A stretch of 64,000 nt of DNA from JBBRHQ01 sp963781345 (GCA_963781345.1 CAWAFQ010000005.1:62001-126000), one strand, 5' to 3'; counted from the first letter of the stretch, positions 1 to 9,086 are shown. Translations and numbers: made by a program. Notes: generated by a model not told the origin, from the letters alone.

Positions 1-267
1 CTCCCTTGCGTCGGGGGAGAGCGTTGCCCAATCGTCGTAGAGGTCGTTATCGGTCAGCTGTTTGACGCCGGTGCCATCCGGCTTCATCGAGTAGATCTCA
101 TAGGAGCGCCCGTCGCGATCGCTCTGGAAGAGGATGCGCCCGTCCTTGCCCGGAAAGGCGGCCGGTGCGGGGGGCGGGGAAGCGAGAACTGCGATCGCGA
201 GGCAGAGCAGAATGAGCAGCGCGCCGATGCCTGCGATCGCCACTGCTTTGGTCGAGCTTGCTCTCAC
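1..267 (-). CDS. Secreted TolB/PD40-type beta-propeller protein, N-terminal part only
   Basis: The gene runs off the left edge, so only about 89 residues are visible. A GTG at 267 opens a typical signal sequence: a basic start, then a hydrophobic core (AVAIAGIGALLILLCLAIAV) and a proline/alanine-rich cleavage region. The mature start reads FPGKDGRILFQSDRDG followed by EIYSMKPDGTGVKQLT. This is the classic first blade of TolB-like WD40/PD40 propellers (an F.SDRDG..EIY.M..DGT..QLT pattern). An in-frame ATG at 354 would add 29 residues and sits about 11 bases after a GGAGG, so the start is uncertain. Such secreted propellers are numerous in Solirubrobacterales; substrate and partners are unknown. 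Confidence 0.72.
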   Translation of the reverse strand, partial: MRASSTKAVAIAGIGALLILLCLAIAVLASPPPAPAAFPGKDGRILFQSDRDGRSYEIYSMKPDGTGVKQLTDNDLYDDWATLSPDARE

Positions 268-666
268 CCCTTGCAATCCCAAGGACTGGACTATAGAGCC
301 GGCCCGGCATGTCGACCATCGGGCTCGCCTGAGAGTTCGCTTGATGCCGCTCATGGCCGCGGGCGCCTCCACACTCGGAGTAGGTCGGCTCGCGACTGCT
401 ACCGTTGAGCTGTCGGGTTGGCCAATTCGCCACCCGGAAAGGCTCCGTTTCATTCCTTCGTGTGCCGTTCGGCGCCCAGGGGCCCGCTGGATCTCCCCTT
501 AGACGCTGAAAAGGAGCGCACAACATCACTTCACTTGCCGATCTCGGTATCTCCAAGTCGATGGCGGGCGCGCCTGCGCGCCGCGACGTAAGCAAGTCCT
601 TCCCCGTACGGCAGCTGGTCGTGCGCGGCGCGCTCGCCGGCCACGGACCGAGGTAGGGATCTGTCG
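268..666. other. Divergent intergenic region
   Basis: About 400 bases separate the leftward TolB-like gene from the rightward transporter. No reading frame here has a recognisable protein. It presumably holds both promoters, but no convincing -35/-10 pair or operator stands out. Confidence 0.5.
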
Positions 667-1551
667 ATGGAGTCAGTCCAGACCGGTATCGCGCTGGCGC
701 TCGTCGCCGCCCTCATGGCCAACCTGGCGAGTCTGCTCAAGCACCGAGGCTGCCAGCGCGTCGCGCCCGTCCACATCCGGCGGCCGTTGCACAGCGCCCG
801 TGGACTCGCCCGATCGCGTTGGTTCGCGGCCGGCTGGGGACTTGCCGCCGCGGCTTGGCTGGTCCACGTCGCCGCTCTCTCGATGGCGCCGATCTCCCTC
901 GTGCAAGCGGTGCTCGCCGGCGGCGCCGTCACCCTGGCGGTGATGTCGCAGCGGCTCTTCGGCGACCCGGTCGAGCGGCGCCAGTGGCTGGCTCTGTTGC
1001 TGGGCGGCCTCGGCCTCGCGCTGCTAGCGGTGACGATGCCGCAGTTCAGCGGCAGCCACTCTGGGTTCGCCTTGGCCCCGATCCTCGGCTTTGAGGGAGG
1101 GCTGGGACTGGTGGCGATTGCACTGGCGCTCGGGCATCACTCTGAACGCCTCTCTGAACGGCGCGGCATCCTCCTAGCGTCCCTCGCAGGCACCCTGTTC
1201 GCCCTTGCCGGAGTGGCGATCAAGGGGCTGACCGGAGCCGACGGAGTCGGCGCCCCGATCGTTGTCTCCTGGGTGATGATCATCGTGGTCTGCGGCGTCC
1301 TCGCCCAATACACAGCGGTCGCGGCACTTCAGCGCGGCGGCGCCATCGAGACGATTGGATTGATGGGGCTCGTCGCCAACGCGATCCAGATCGCCGGGGG
1401 CTTCCTCGTCTTCGGCGACCCTCTATCCGCCGATCCAGCCGGCATCGTCCTTCAAGGGAGCGCCTTCGCGATGGTCTGCCTATCGGCGCTCCTGCTTCCA
1501 ACGCAGGCGAGGCCAGCGACGGGCCCCGCGCCCCGGCTGCTCGCGCCGTAG
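667..1551 (+). CDS. DMT-superfamily (EamA/NIPA-like) membrane transporter
   Basis: A 294-residue integral membrane protein with about nine or ten hydrophobic segments. It starts with a helix (IALALVAALMANLASLLKH), continues with paired helices around residues 50-90 and 95-150, and has a second half of similar layout. The two-fold repeat, the small-residue helices and the early S-LLKHRG stretch fit the drug/metabolite transporter superfamily, closest in feel to actinobacterial DMT proteins annotated as EamA or NIPA-like. The substrate cannot be inferred. The ATG at 667 follows a GAGGTAGGG stretch. The gene stands alone; its 3' end overlaps the remnant Fic frame on the other strand. Confidence 0.75.
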   Translation: MESVQTGIALALVAALMANLASLLKHRGCQRVAPVHIRRPLHSARGLARSRWFAAGWGLAAAAWLVHVAALSMAPISLVQAVLAGGAVTLAVMSQRLFGDPVERRQWLALLLGGLGLALLAVTMPQFSGSHSGFALAPILGFEGGLGLVAIALALGHHSERLSERRGILLASLAGTLFALAGVAIKGLTGADGVGAPIVVSWVMIIVVCGVLAQYTAVAALQRGGAIETIGLMGLVANAIQIAGGFLVFGDPLSADPAGIVLQGSAFAMVCLSALLLPTQARPATGPAPRLLAP

Positions 1552-1907
1552 TCTCCGCGGCTGACTGAGCCGGCCGGGTGGGATCGACCTGACAGCCGCT
1601 GAATTGATGGATGCCGCCAATGCGCTCTCGAGTATCGAGAGAACACGCTCGCAGATAGACAGTCGGCCGTAACTTCGCCCAGTGATCTCTTGAAGAAGGC
1701 CCAGCCGCTCGAGCCTGCTCACGGCGCTGTTCGCCGCTTGGCAGGTGACCCCATAGTGCTGAGCGGCCCAAGTCGGCGTTAACGCCGGAAACCCGATCAG
1801 ATCAGATGCAATCGACGCCGCGACGCCTCTAACACGCTCAGTTCGGATGCGATCGATTACGTCACGCTGAAACGCCCGAAGGGTCTCGACGACCCAAGCT
1901 CCGCCGG
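1480..1907 (-). pseudogene. Remnant of a Fic-family protein (C-terminal winged helix only)
   Basis: On the minus strand an open frame without a good start encodes a short winged-helix segment: GFPALTPTWAAQHYGVTCQA, then NSAVSRLERLGLLQEITGRS and ERVLSILE. This matches the C-terminal winged helix of actinobacterial Fic (AMPylase) proteins, where a repressor-like domain follows the catalytic domain. The catalytic HPFxxGNGR motif and the whole Fic domain are missing, and an in-frame stop lies just upstream near 1910. The frame then runs without similarity into the antisense of the transporter gene. I read it as the last piece of a deleted gene, possibly at a rearrangement junction next to the 1909-2571 gene. 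Confidence 0.5.
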
Positions 1908-1908
1908 C

Positions 1909-2571
1909 TCAAGGCGCGGAGCGCACGAATCCGTCCACGAAGCAGTCGTCATTGGTCCCAAAGCCGTCAAGCGACTCATAGACCTGGAAGTCGAACCGGA
2001 CTTCGGCACCAGACACCGCCCTCATCGTCGCGCTGCCGCCGATCGTTATGGGGAGACCGTTGGTTGCCACCCCCCCGGCTGAGTTCGAGAAGTTCACCGA
2101 AAGAGGCACGTACGGACCTCCTCCACCACTTGCGACTCCCTCGATGACTCCTCGGTCATTCGGGGCCGAGCCGGCGACGACAATTCCGCTGGTGCCGTCG
2201 GCCTGGCAGCGGAGAATTGACTGCATTCCCGCGGTGGTGTCGGCCACCGCGTCGACAAACCCGACCGCTGGAGACGGCAGCGAGGCGCGAACGACATGCT
2301 CGGTGACGCCGCCGACCGAGTCGGCCGTCGTTGCGGCGTCGGCGGAGGTAGCGACCTCCGCACTATGTGCCAAGGGCACCTGCCCGAGCCTCGCCTCCTT
2401 CACCTGGGTCCCTGTGACGCTGTCCGGCTTTAACCGGTTCCCCGGCGTGGAGGACTTCTTGATCGTCTTGCCGTTGATCCTGCTCGCCGCGTAAACAGCC
2501 CCACCACCCAGCGCGAGGATCAGCGCGATGGTTGCGACCACGTTTGCGTAGCTCAGGCGAGTACGCCGCAC
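1909..2571 (-). CDS. Secreted or anchored protein with RLSYANVVATIALILALGGG N-terminus
   Basis: From the GTG at 2571 the product is 220 residues. It opens with VRRTRLSYANVVATIALILA, a hydrophobic signal or anchor found at the start of many Thermoleophilia surface proteins. A linker with INGKTIKKSS, VTGTQVKEARLG and alanine/aspartate repeats (about residues 30-85) resembles the short collagen-like or pilus-associated 'NGKxIKxxSV.GxxLKxxSL' repeats of that family. The C-terminal 120 residues look like a beta-rich domain with two cysteines that could pair. An ATG at 2754 would add 61 unlikely basic residues. Function is unknown; cell-surface location is an inference. Confidence 0.6.
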   Translation of the reverse strand: MRRTRLSYANVVATIALILALGGGAVYAASRINGKTIKKSSTPGNRLKPDSVTGTQVKEARLGQVPLAHSAEVATSADAATTADSVGGVTEHVVRASLPSPAVGFVDAVADTTAGMQSILRCQADGTSGIVVAGSAPNDRGVIEGVASGGGGPYVPLSVNFSNSAGGVATNGLPITIGGSATMRAVSGAEVRFDFQVYESLDGFGTNDDCFVDGFVRSAP

Positions 2572-2806
2572 GCCGACGACACTACACCCGATCGGGCGGT
2601 CCTCAAAGCACTGGCGTCGGCCACGACGCAACCTTCCTTGATATCGGCGAGGGTGAAATAGCTGAGGAGAGGTCGAGAGCGCGGGAAGACCTCTCGTCCC
2701 CGCCCCATCTATGGATGTGCGCCTGTGCACGCATACCCGCACAGGGACCGCCACCGAGAAGTGCTCGATCTGCAGGCATCTTTAGGGTGGTCGCGACGAC
2801 CGATAC

Positions 2807-2845
<39 letters not shown>

Positions 2846-2858
2846 GGCGGGTGGCCCG

Positions 2859-4291
2859 TTAGTGCCTATGGAGGGTGATCGTCTTCGAGTTCTCACCGCG
2901 ACAGGCCGACCAGGCCCTAACCCGCGCGTAGTAGGTGCCGGGATTGGCGCTGTGTCCGATCTTGTAGGTGCCGTTTGGGGCGCTGATCGCGCTGCCGACC
3001 TGGCGGTCGGGGCCGCTGCGTCGCCGTAGCACCCCCACCCTCTGACTCCCAATGCAGGTGGGGTCGGGGGAGGTCAGTCTGCCGGTGAACCTGTGCTTGG
3101 CAGCGCGATAGGAGAGCGTCAGGGTGCGGTGGCTGGGGCCCGCGTTCAGCAGTATCGAGACATTGTTGGAGCCTGAGTTTGTGACGGCAAGGTCGGGGTG
3201 CGAACCGGCGTTGAAATTGCCGATGGCGACCGAGCTCGGGTTGGTGCCGGCCGGGTAGGTCCGCAGTGCACGGAAGGATCCGTCGCCCTTTCCGAGCAGG
3301 ACCGAGACGTCGTCGGAGTAAGGTGGCGGGGGCGAGGAGAATTTGGCGACGGCGAGGTCGGGCTTGCCGTCGCCGTTTAGGTCGCCGATCGCGACCGAAA
3401 TCGGCCTGGTGCCGACGGCGAAGTTGCTCGCCGCTGCGAAGGTGCCGTCGCCGTTCCCGAGCAGGACCGAGACGTTGTCGGATCCCTCGTTTGCAGTCGC
3501 GAGGTCGGGTTTGTTGTCTCCGTTGAGGTCGCCGATCGCGACCGAGTAGGGTTGGCCGCCGACGGCGACGTTCCTCGCCGCTTCGAAGGTGCCGTCGCCG
3601 TTGCCGAGCGGTATCGAGACGTTGCCGGAGAGGGAGTTGGCGACAGCGAGGTCGGGCTTGCCGTCGCCGTTGATGTCGCCGATCGCGACCGAACTCGGCT
3701 GGTGCCGACGGCGAAGTTCTTGGCCGCGCCGAAGGAGCCGTCGCCGTTGCCGAGCAGGATCGATACATATCCGGAACGGCCAAAGTTCGAGTTGGCGACG
3801 GCAAGGTCGGGCTTGCCGTCGCCGTTGAGGTCGGCGATCGCCACCGACGACGGATAGCTGCCGACGGCGAAGTTGGTCGCCGCTCCGAAGCTGCCGTCGC
3901 CGTTCCCGAGCAGGACCGAGACGTTGTCGGAGCATTCGTTGGCGACGGCGAGATCGGGCTTGCCGTCGCCGTTTAGGTCGCCGATCGCGACCGATTTGGG
4001 CCTGGTGCCGACGGCGAAGTTCTTCGCCTCGCCGAAGGAGCCGGCGCCGTTCCCGAGCAGCACCGAGACGTTGTCGGAGCTGTAGTTGGCGACCGCGAGG
4101 TCGGGATTGCCGTCGCCATTGAGATCGCCGATCGCCACCGACGACGGAGCGGCGCCGACGGCGAAGTTCTTCGCTTTGCCGAAGGAGCCGAGCGCCTGGA
4201 CGGCGAAGGCGCCAAGGCCGACGCTGACGCAGATCGCTACGAGCAGCAGCTTGGCTCGGCCGTGGATGGAATTGGCGATCCGCTTCTTCAT
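2859..4291 (-). pseudogene. FG-GAP/VCBS repeat secreted protein, paralogue C (one frameshift)
   Basis: The N-terminus (MKKRIANSIHGRAKLLLVAI...) is a signal peptide nearly identical to those of the two upstream paralogues. Seven or so units of about 47 residues follow, each with a GDLNGDGKPDLAVAN calcium-loop motif and a VSVLLGNGDG strand, as in FG-GAP_3/VCBS propellers. Near 3701 one base is missing (GGCTGG instead of GGCCTGG in sibling repeats), so the frame jumps. The second frame continues to a roughly 85-residue C-terminal beta domain (YRAAKHRFTGRL ... YYARVRAWSACRG) and stops at 2859. It is the last gene of a three-gene run, 24 bases after paralogue B. A sequencing error is possible. Confidence 0.75.
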
Positions 4292-4315
4292 TTCCTGCCT
4301 TCCGTATCGACCCTG

Positions 4316-5732
4316 CTAATGAACCGTGACCGTCTTCGACCTCTCACCGCGACAGGCCGACCAGGCCCTGACCCGTGCGTAGTAGGTGTCGGGATTGGCG
4401 TTCTGGCCGATCTTGTAGGTGCCGTTTGCCGCGCTGATCGCGCTGCCGACCTGGCGGTCGGGGCCGCTGCGTCGCCGCAGCACCCTCACCCTCTGGCGCT
4501 TGATGCAGGCGGGGTCGAAGGAGCTCAGCCTGCCGGTGAACCTGTGGTTCTTCCGTCGGTAGGAGAGGGTCAGGGTGCGCGGGCTGGGGCCGCCGTTCAG
4601 CAGTACCGAGACGTTGTTGGAGCCCGCGTTGGCGACCGCGAGGTCGGGGTGCGAACCGGCGTTGAAATTGCCGATCGCCACCCAACGGGGGCCCTGACCG
4701 GCGGTGAAGTTGCTCGCCGCTGCGAAGGTGCCGTCGCCGTTCCCGAGCAGGACCGAGACGTTGCCGGATCCCTGGTCTGCAGTCGCGAGGTCGGGCTTGC
4801 CGTCGCCGTTGAGGTCGCCGATCGCGACCGAAGTCGGCCTGGTGCCGACGGCGAAGTTGCTCGCCGCTGCGAAGGTGCCGTCGCCGTTCCCGAGCAGGAC
4901 TGAGACGTCTTTGAAGTAATAGTTGGCGACGGCGAGGTCGGGCTTGCCGTCGCCGTTTAGGTCGCCGATCACGACCGACATCGAACTGGTGCCGACGCCG
5001 AAGTTGCTCGCCGCTGCGAAGGTGCCGTCGCCGTTCCCGAGCAGGACTGAGACGTTGTCGGATCCCTTGTTGGCAGTCGCGAGGTCGGGCTTGCCGTCGC
5101 CGTTGAAGTCGCCGATCGCGACCGATAAGGGTTGGCCGCCGACGCCGAAGTTGCTCGCCGCTGCGAAGGTGCCGTCGCCGTTCCCGAGCAGGACCGAGAC
5201 GTTGCTGGAGTAACGGTTGGCGACGGCGAGGTCGGGCTTGCCGTCGCCGTTTAGGTCGCCGATCGCCACCGAGCGGGGGTACTGACCGGCGGTGAAGTTG
5301 CTCGCCGCTGCGAAGGTGCCGTCGCCGTTGCCGAGCAGCACCGTGACGTTGTCGGAGTAAGGTGGCGGGGGCGAGGAGAATTGGCGACGGCGAGGTCGGG
5401 CTTGCCGTCGCCGTTGAGGTCGCCGATCGCGACCGAAATCGGCCTGGTGCCGACGGCGAAGTTGCTCGCCGCTGCGAAGGTGCCGTCGCCGTTCCCGAGC
5501 AGGACCGAGACGTCGTCGGAGTCTCGTTGGCGGTGGCGAGGTCGGGCTTGCCGTCGCCGTTGAGGTCGCCAATCGCGACCGAGAAGGGGCTGGTGCCGAC
5601 GGCGTAGTTCCTCGCCTTGCCGAAGGAGCCGAGCGCCTGGACGGCGAAGGCACCAACGCCGACGCTGACGCATATCGCGACGAGGAGCAGCTTGCCTCGG
5701 CCGTGGATGGAGCTGGCGATCGGCTTCTTCAT
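4316..5732 (-). pseudogene. FG-GAP/VCBS repeat secreted protein, paralogue B (two frameshifts)
   Basis: Same architecture as its neighbours: signal peptide, about eight FG-GAP units with GDLNGDGKPDLA motifs, and the C-terminal beta domain (RKNHRFTGRL ... RVRAWSACRG). Two single-base losses relative to sibling repeats break it. One is near 5522, where the spacer between GTCGGA and GCGAGG is 15 rather than 16 bases. The other is near 5377 (GAATTGG against GAATTTGG at 3347). The protein therefore needs all three frames in turn. Its ATG overlaps the stop of paralogue A (ATGA), and the GGAAGG ribosome-binding sequence seen before A and C is lost here, so it would depend on coupling to A. Confidence 0.75.
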
Positions 5733-7033
5733 TTCCTGCCGCTGGCGGGGTAGGAGAGCGTCGGGCTACGCCGGCTGGGGCCGCTGTTCAGCAGGACCGC
5801 GACCCTGTTCCCGCCTCCGACGGGTTCTGTGCTGATAGCGACAGCGAGATCGGGACGCGAGCCGGCGTTGAGATTGCCGATCGCGACCGCGCTGGGAGCG
5901 GCGCCCCCAGCGCCGCTCAAGACGGCGCCGGTGGGGTAGCTCCTCGCCGCGCCGAAGGATCCGCCGCCTCTTCCGAGAATTACGGAGACGCCCTCGGAAT
6001 CGTTGCTTGTCACGGCGAGATCGTCACGCGAGTCCTGGTTGATATCGCCGACCGCAATTGCATCGGGCGCTTCGAAGGGGAAGACGGAGAAGCCCTTGGC
6101 CTTGCCGAAGGCACCGGCGCCCTTTCCGAGAAGGATCGAGACGCTGTTCGAGTACTGCATAGAGTCGGCGAGCGCGAGGTCGGGCTTGGCGTCGCCGTTG
6201 AAGTTGCCGACGACAATCGCGACCGGGGCGGTTCGATCACCGACGGGGAAGTCCGTCGCCGCGCCGAAGGAGCCGTCGCCGTGCCCGAGCAGAACCGAGA
6301 CGGTGCCGAAACCCCCGGTGCAGCTGCGCCTGCGCATCTGAGCGTCGCGACCGAGGCGACCCTCGCAGTCGACGTAGCCGGCGTTGGCGACCGCGAGGTC
6401 GAGATTGGCGTCGGCGTTGAATTTGCCGACCACGACCGAGGCGGGACTGATGCCGGCCGGGAAACTCGTCGGCGGGCCGAAGGTGCCGTCGCCGTTTCCG
6501 AGCAGCACCGAGACGCCGGTGTTGTTGTAGGCGTTGACGACGGCGAGGTCGCGGCTGGTGTCGTTGTTGAAGTCGCCGACCGCAATCGAGCCGGGATAAT
6601 CGCCGGCGGCGAAGTTCTTGGCCGCGCCGAAGGTGCCGTCGCCGTGTCCGAGCAGTATCGAGACGTTGCCGGAGAGGGAGTTGGCGACCGCGAGGTCGCG
6701 CTTGGCGTCGCCGTTGAAGTTGCCGGTCGCAATCGAGCGGGGATAATCGCCGGCGGCGAAGTTCTTTTTCTTGCCAAAGGCGCCGGCGCCGTTTCCTAGC
6801 AGCACCGAGACATTGTCGGAGCGGGAGTTGGCGACCGCGATGTCGCGCTTCGCATCGCTGTTGAACTTGCCGATCACAATCGAGCTGGGCCCGCGGCCGA
6901 CGGCGAACCCCCTTGGCTTGCCGAAGGAGCCGAGCGCCTGGACGGCGAAGGCACCAACGCCGATGCTGACGCATATCGCGACGAGCAGCAGCTTGCCGCG
7001 ACTGTGGGTGGAACTGGCGATCCGCTTCTTCAT
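5729..7033 (-). CDS. FG-GAP/VCBS repeat secreted protein, paralogue A
   Basis: An intact 434-residue protein. It has a signal peptide (GKLLLVAICVSIGVGAFAVQ) and then about eight FG-GAP units. The calcium loops are variants such as GKFNSDAKRDIAVAN and GNFNGDAKRDLAVAN, more diverged than the near-identical units of B and C. Such repeats fold as integrin-alpha-like propellers on secreted or surface proteins. Unlike its siblings it ends just after the last blade (TLSYPASGRK): the C-terminal beta domain is missing and the stop is fused to the start of paralogue B, which suggests a recombination deletion between paralogues. The ATG at 7033 is preceded by GGAAGG with six bases spacing. Ligand unknown. 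Confidence 0.8.
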   Translation of the reverse strand: MKKRIASSTHSRGKLLLVAICVSIGVGAFAVQALGSFGKPRGFAVGRGPSSIVIGKFNSDAKRDIAVANSRSDNVSVLLGNGAGAFGKKKNFAAGDYPRSIATGNFNGDAKRDLAVANSLSGNVSILLGHGDGTFGAAKNFAAGDYPGSIAVGDFNNDTSRDLAVVNAYNNTGVSVLLGNGDGTFGPPTSFPAGISPASVVVGKFNADANLDLAVANAGYVDCEGRLGRDAQMRRRSCTGGFGTVSVLLGHGDGSFGAATDFPVGDRTAPVAIVVGNFNGDAKPDLALADSMQYSNSVSILLGKGAGAFGKAKGFSVFPFEAPDAIAVGDINQDSRDDLAVTSNDSEGVSVILGRGGGSFGAARSYPTGAVLSGAGGAAPSAVAIGNLNAGSRPDLAVAISTEPVGGGNRVAVLLNSGPSRRSPTLSYPASGRK

Positions 7034-7207
7034 TTCCTGCCTTCCGTAATTGATCTACGGGCGAGAGCGCTCCCTCAGCGCCCAACTACAAGGTAGCGCC
7101 GGGATTCCGCCAGACATCAGGGTTTCTCCACATACCAGAGCCCGAGAACCTGAATTGATGCCTGATTGATGCCCGCCGGGAGGTACCGTTTTGCGGCTCC
7201 AAACAGC

Positions 7208-7233
7208 GGAAAGCCCGCCGTAGCGGGCTTTCC
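7208..7233 (-). terminator. Perfect 11-bp stem-loop after the tRNA-Met fragment
   Basis: GGAAAGCCCGC / CGTA loop / GCGGGCTTTCC is a perfect stem directly downstream of the minus-strand tRNA fragment at 7240-7283. It has the look of the intrinsic terminator of a tRNA gene. Only a weak T tract follows. Its survival suggests the locus was once the true 3' end of a tRNA gene. Confidence 0.65.
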
Positions 7234-7239
7234 GGCCAA

Positions 7240-7283
<44 letters not shown>

Positions 7284-7301
7284 CGGCGGGCGGTCAGCTC
7301 C

Positions 7302-7985
7302 TCAGAGCCAGCCGGCGATCGCCAGCCCGACGCCGAGGACGATGTCCACGGCCGCCAGGGCGCCGACCACGGTCAGCTGGCGGCGGCGGTCATCGCCCAT
7401 GTCGAAGACCCAGGCGGCGATCGCGAAGAAGGTCATGTAGCCGAAGATGAGAATCGGGATCGGCTGGCCGGTGTTCCAGAACCAGTAGGTCCAGTGGAAG
7501 TAGCCGGTCCAGTGCAGGAAGTACTCGACGACGACGCATGCGGTCGAGAAGGCGGTGACCATGAAGAGGCGGTTGGGGATGCCGAGGATGCGCGAGTGGC
7601 GCTCGGGCGGCAGCGTCTTGACGAAGACCACCCCGGCGATCAGGAAGAGCAGGGAGATCTCGATCGTCAGGCCGATCAGGATGAGGAAGCTGGTGTCGCC
7701 GGTCACCGTCCAGAGCGCCGAGTGGTCGGTGGCGTGAAGGATGGCCGAGTTGGCGAGCTCGTTGAACCAGTCCATCAGCCAGAAGGCGAGGCCGGCGAGG
7801 ATGATGTCCCAGCGGCGGCGCTCGACCTCGACCGCATAGACATAGAGGCAGAGACCGAGCAGGGTCACGGTGGACCACTGGAAGGTGGAGCCGTCGCGCA
7901 GGATGTGCTCGGCCTGGCGGGTCGCTTCGGTGATCTCGGCAAGGCCCATCGGCGCCGGGAACGCTAGCTGGCGGGCGGCGGCCAT
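7302..7985 (-). CDS. Multi-pass membrane protein of unknown function
   Basis: From the ATG at 7985 the product is 227 residues with about six or seven hydrophobic helices (for example TVTLLGLCLYVYAVEV, SFLILIGLTIEISLLFLIAG, ILIFGYMTFFAIAAWVF). The loops are rich in aromatic and polar residues (DWFNELANSAILHATDHSALW, shared out over the second helix and its loop; WTGYFHWTYWFWN). I do not recognise the family with confidence, although similar actinobacterial integral membrane proteins are annotated as hypothetical. Starts at 7949 (MGLAEITEA) or 7985 are both possible and neither has a clear ribosome-binding site. The upstream gene is divergent. Confidence 0.6.
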   Translation of the reverse strand: MAAARQLAFPAPMGLAEITEATRQAEHILRDGSTFQWSTVTLLGLCLYVYAVEVERRRWDIILAGLAFWLMDWFNELANSAILHATDHSALWTVTGDTSFLILIGLTIEISLLFLIAGVVFVKTLPPERHSRILGIPNRLFMVTAFSTACVVVEYFLHWTGYFHWTYWFWNTGQPIPILIFGYMTFFAIAAWVFDMGDDRRRQLTVVGALAAVDIVLGVGLAIAGWL

Positions 7986-8073
7986 GCGAAGGCGAGGGAG
8001 TCGTTGCGATGGCGTGAGACGTTCTTGAGCCAATGCGTGCCATGGGGGTGGAACTCCGCGGCACGATCGCCCA

Positions 8074-8364
8074 GTGCCGCAAGACGGGACGCTTGATCCG
8101 GATGGACGTCCGATCGCCCTGAGCCGCGAGCGGTGGGCGCACATCGTCAATCCTCACACGGGCCGCCCTGAGATGGCCCCACTTCGGAACGATGTCTTAA
8201 GGGCGGTATCAAGGCCCGATCGACGCCTGCCCGGACGGGCGATCAACGAGGAGTGGTTCTACCTGGGCGACGTGGGTCCGACGAACTGGGTCAAGGTCGT
8301 CGTAACCTACGAGGCAGGTCGCGGACGAATCCTCACGGCGTTTCCACGGAGGTCCTTTCCATGA
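8074..8364 (+). CDS. Predicted toxin of the DUF4258/PBECR-like type
   Basis: A 96-residue protein starting with GTG. After a short N-terminus it carries SRERWAHIVNPHTGRPEMAP, a HPEL-like motif, followed by a core (LRNDVLRAVSRPD) and a C-terminal strand WVKVVVTYEAGRGRILTAFP ending FP. This layout (catalytic-looking His near the start, R...W/Y...V.V.Y..G...TAFP) is seen in small BECR-fold ribonuclease toxins. Its stop overlaps the start of the DUF2283 gene (ATGA), a tight pairing that supports a toxin-antitoxin module with the toxin first. Activity is inferred, not shown. No palindrome was seen upstream. Confidence 0.55.
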   Translation: MPQDGTLDPDGRPIALSRERWAHIVNPHTGRPEMAPLRNDVLRAVSRPDRRLPGRAINEEWFYLGDVGPTNWVKVVVTYEAGRGRILTAFPRRSFP

Positions 8365-8639
8365 GCGTGAACATCGGTGGCATCACCTTCGATCGCGTCA
8401 GCTATGACGAGGATGCTGACGTTCTCTATCTCCATCGCGCCGATCCAGACGAGGCGGTCGGTTTCGACGAGTCGCCGGAGGGTCACCACCTGCGCTTTGA
8501 TCGCCAAGGCCGTCTGATCGGTATCACGATCGTCCGGCCGGGCTGGCTTCTGGAGAACGAGGGAGAGGTGCTGATCACGCTCCCAGAGCAAGTCTCGGTG
8601 GATCGCGAAACGCTCGGTCGAGCCCTCACGACCGCCTAA
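8361..8639 (+). CDS. DUF2283 protein, probable antitoxin
   Basis: 92 residues, ATG at 8361 preceded by GGAGG with eight bases spacing. It has the DUF2283 signature: VSYDEDADVLYLH, then a RFDRQGRLIGITIV segment (in the family, D.DG.LIGIEI). A C-terminal tail (LPEQVSVDRETLGRAL) could contact a partner. DUF2283 genes often pair with DUF4258-type toxins, and the 4-base overlap with the upstream gene supports co-translation. The role as antitoxin is inferred from this pairing. Confidence 0.7.
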   Translation: MSVNIGGITFDRVSYDEDADVLYLHRADPDEAVGFDESPEGHHLRFDRQGRLIGITIVRPGWLLENEGEVLITLPEQVSVDRETLGRALTTA

Positions 8640-8664
8640 CCCTGGCGGAGCGGAAGAGCCGCTG

Positions 8665-9078
8665 ATGGAGTTCGACCTCACAATCGGGATTTCGGGGCAC
8701 GGCCGGCGGGCCGATGCCGAAGCGAACTCTGTGTGCCTGCTCGAGGCGTTCGAGGCGGTCTGCCCGGGCACGGATCCAGTCGTTGACGCGGATCCGATGG
8801 CGGAGATCTTGAGCGTCACCCTCTCCGTCGAAGCCGAGAACGCCGAATTGGCGATCGAGGCGGGTCGGCCCGTCTTTGCCCGTGGAGCCGAGGCATCGGG
8901 GCTGAAGCCGATCGAGGTGGTCCGGATAGAGGTCAAGCCGGCCAGCTCGGAGGCCGTGGCCCAATTCACGCCTGAGCCCGCGGTCACGAAGCTCGTCCTT
9001 GACCCGCCGCCGCAACCTCGAGGCGATCAGACCCTCCGCCGCGACGGTGACGAGCCGGCGGCGATACGAGGCGGGTAG
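8665..9078 (+). CDS. Small hypothetical protein
   Basis: 137 residues, ATG at 8665, 25 bases after the DUF2283 gene. The first 100 residues look like a compact alpha/beta domain (FDLTIGISGHG..., AEILSVTLSVEAENAELAIEAG, ...GLKPIEVVRIEVKP), possibly ferredoxin-like. The last 30 are charged and probably disordered. I do not recognise the family. A diverged second copy of bases 8879-9001 lies downstream at 9087-9213, so this gene has been partly duplicated. Confidence 0.5.
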   Translation: MEFDLTIGISGHGRRADAEANSVCLLEAFEAVCPGTDPVVDADPMAEILSVTLSVEAENAELAIEAGRPVFARGAEASGLKPIEVVRIEVKPASSEAVAQFTPEPAVTKLVLDPPPQPRGDQTLRRDGDEPAAIRGG

Positions 9079-9086
9079 CCCGTCGT

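Noticed and set aside
1909..2754. 281-residue protein starting at 2754
   Set aside because: The first 61 residues are Arg/His-rich without family support, and the hydrophobic signal-like N-terminus starts at the GTG at 2571.
2859..5732. CRISPR-like or rRNA-like repeat array
   Set aside because: The regular period is the roughly 141-base coding unit of FG-GAP proteins; translation gives GDLNGDGKPDLAVAN in every unit.
2859..5732. Programmed frameshifting in the FG-GAP genes
   Set aside because: No slippery heptamer followed by a structure is seen at the breaks; alignment with sibling units shows plain one-base losses.
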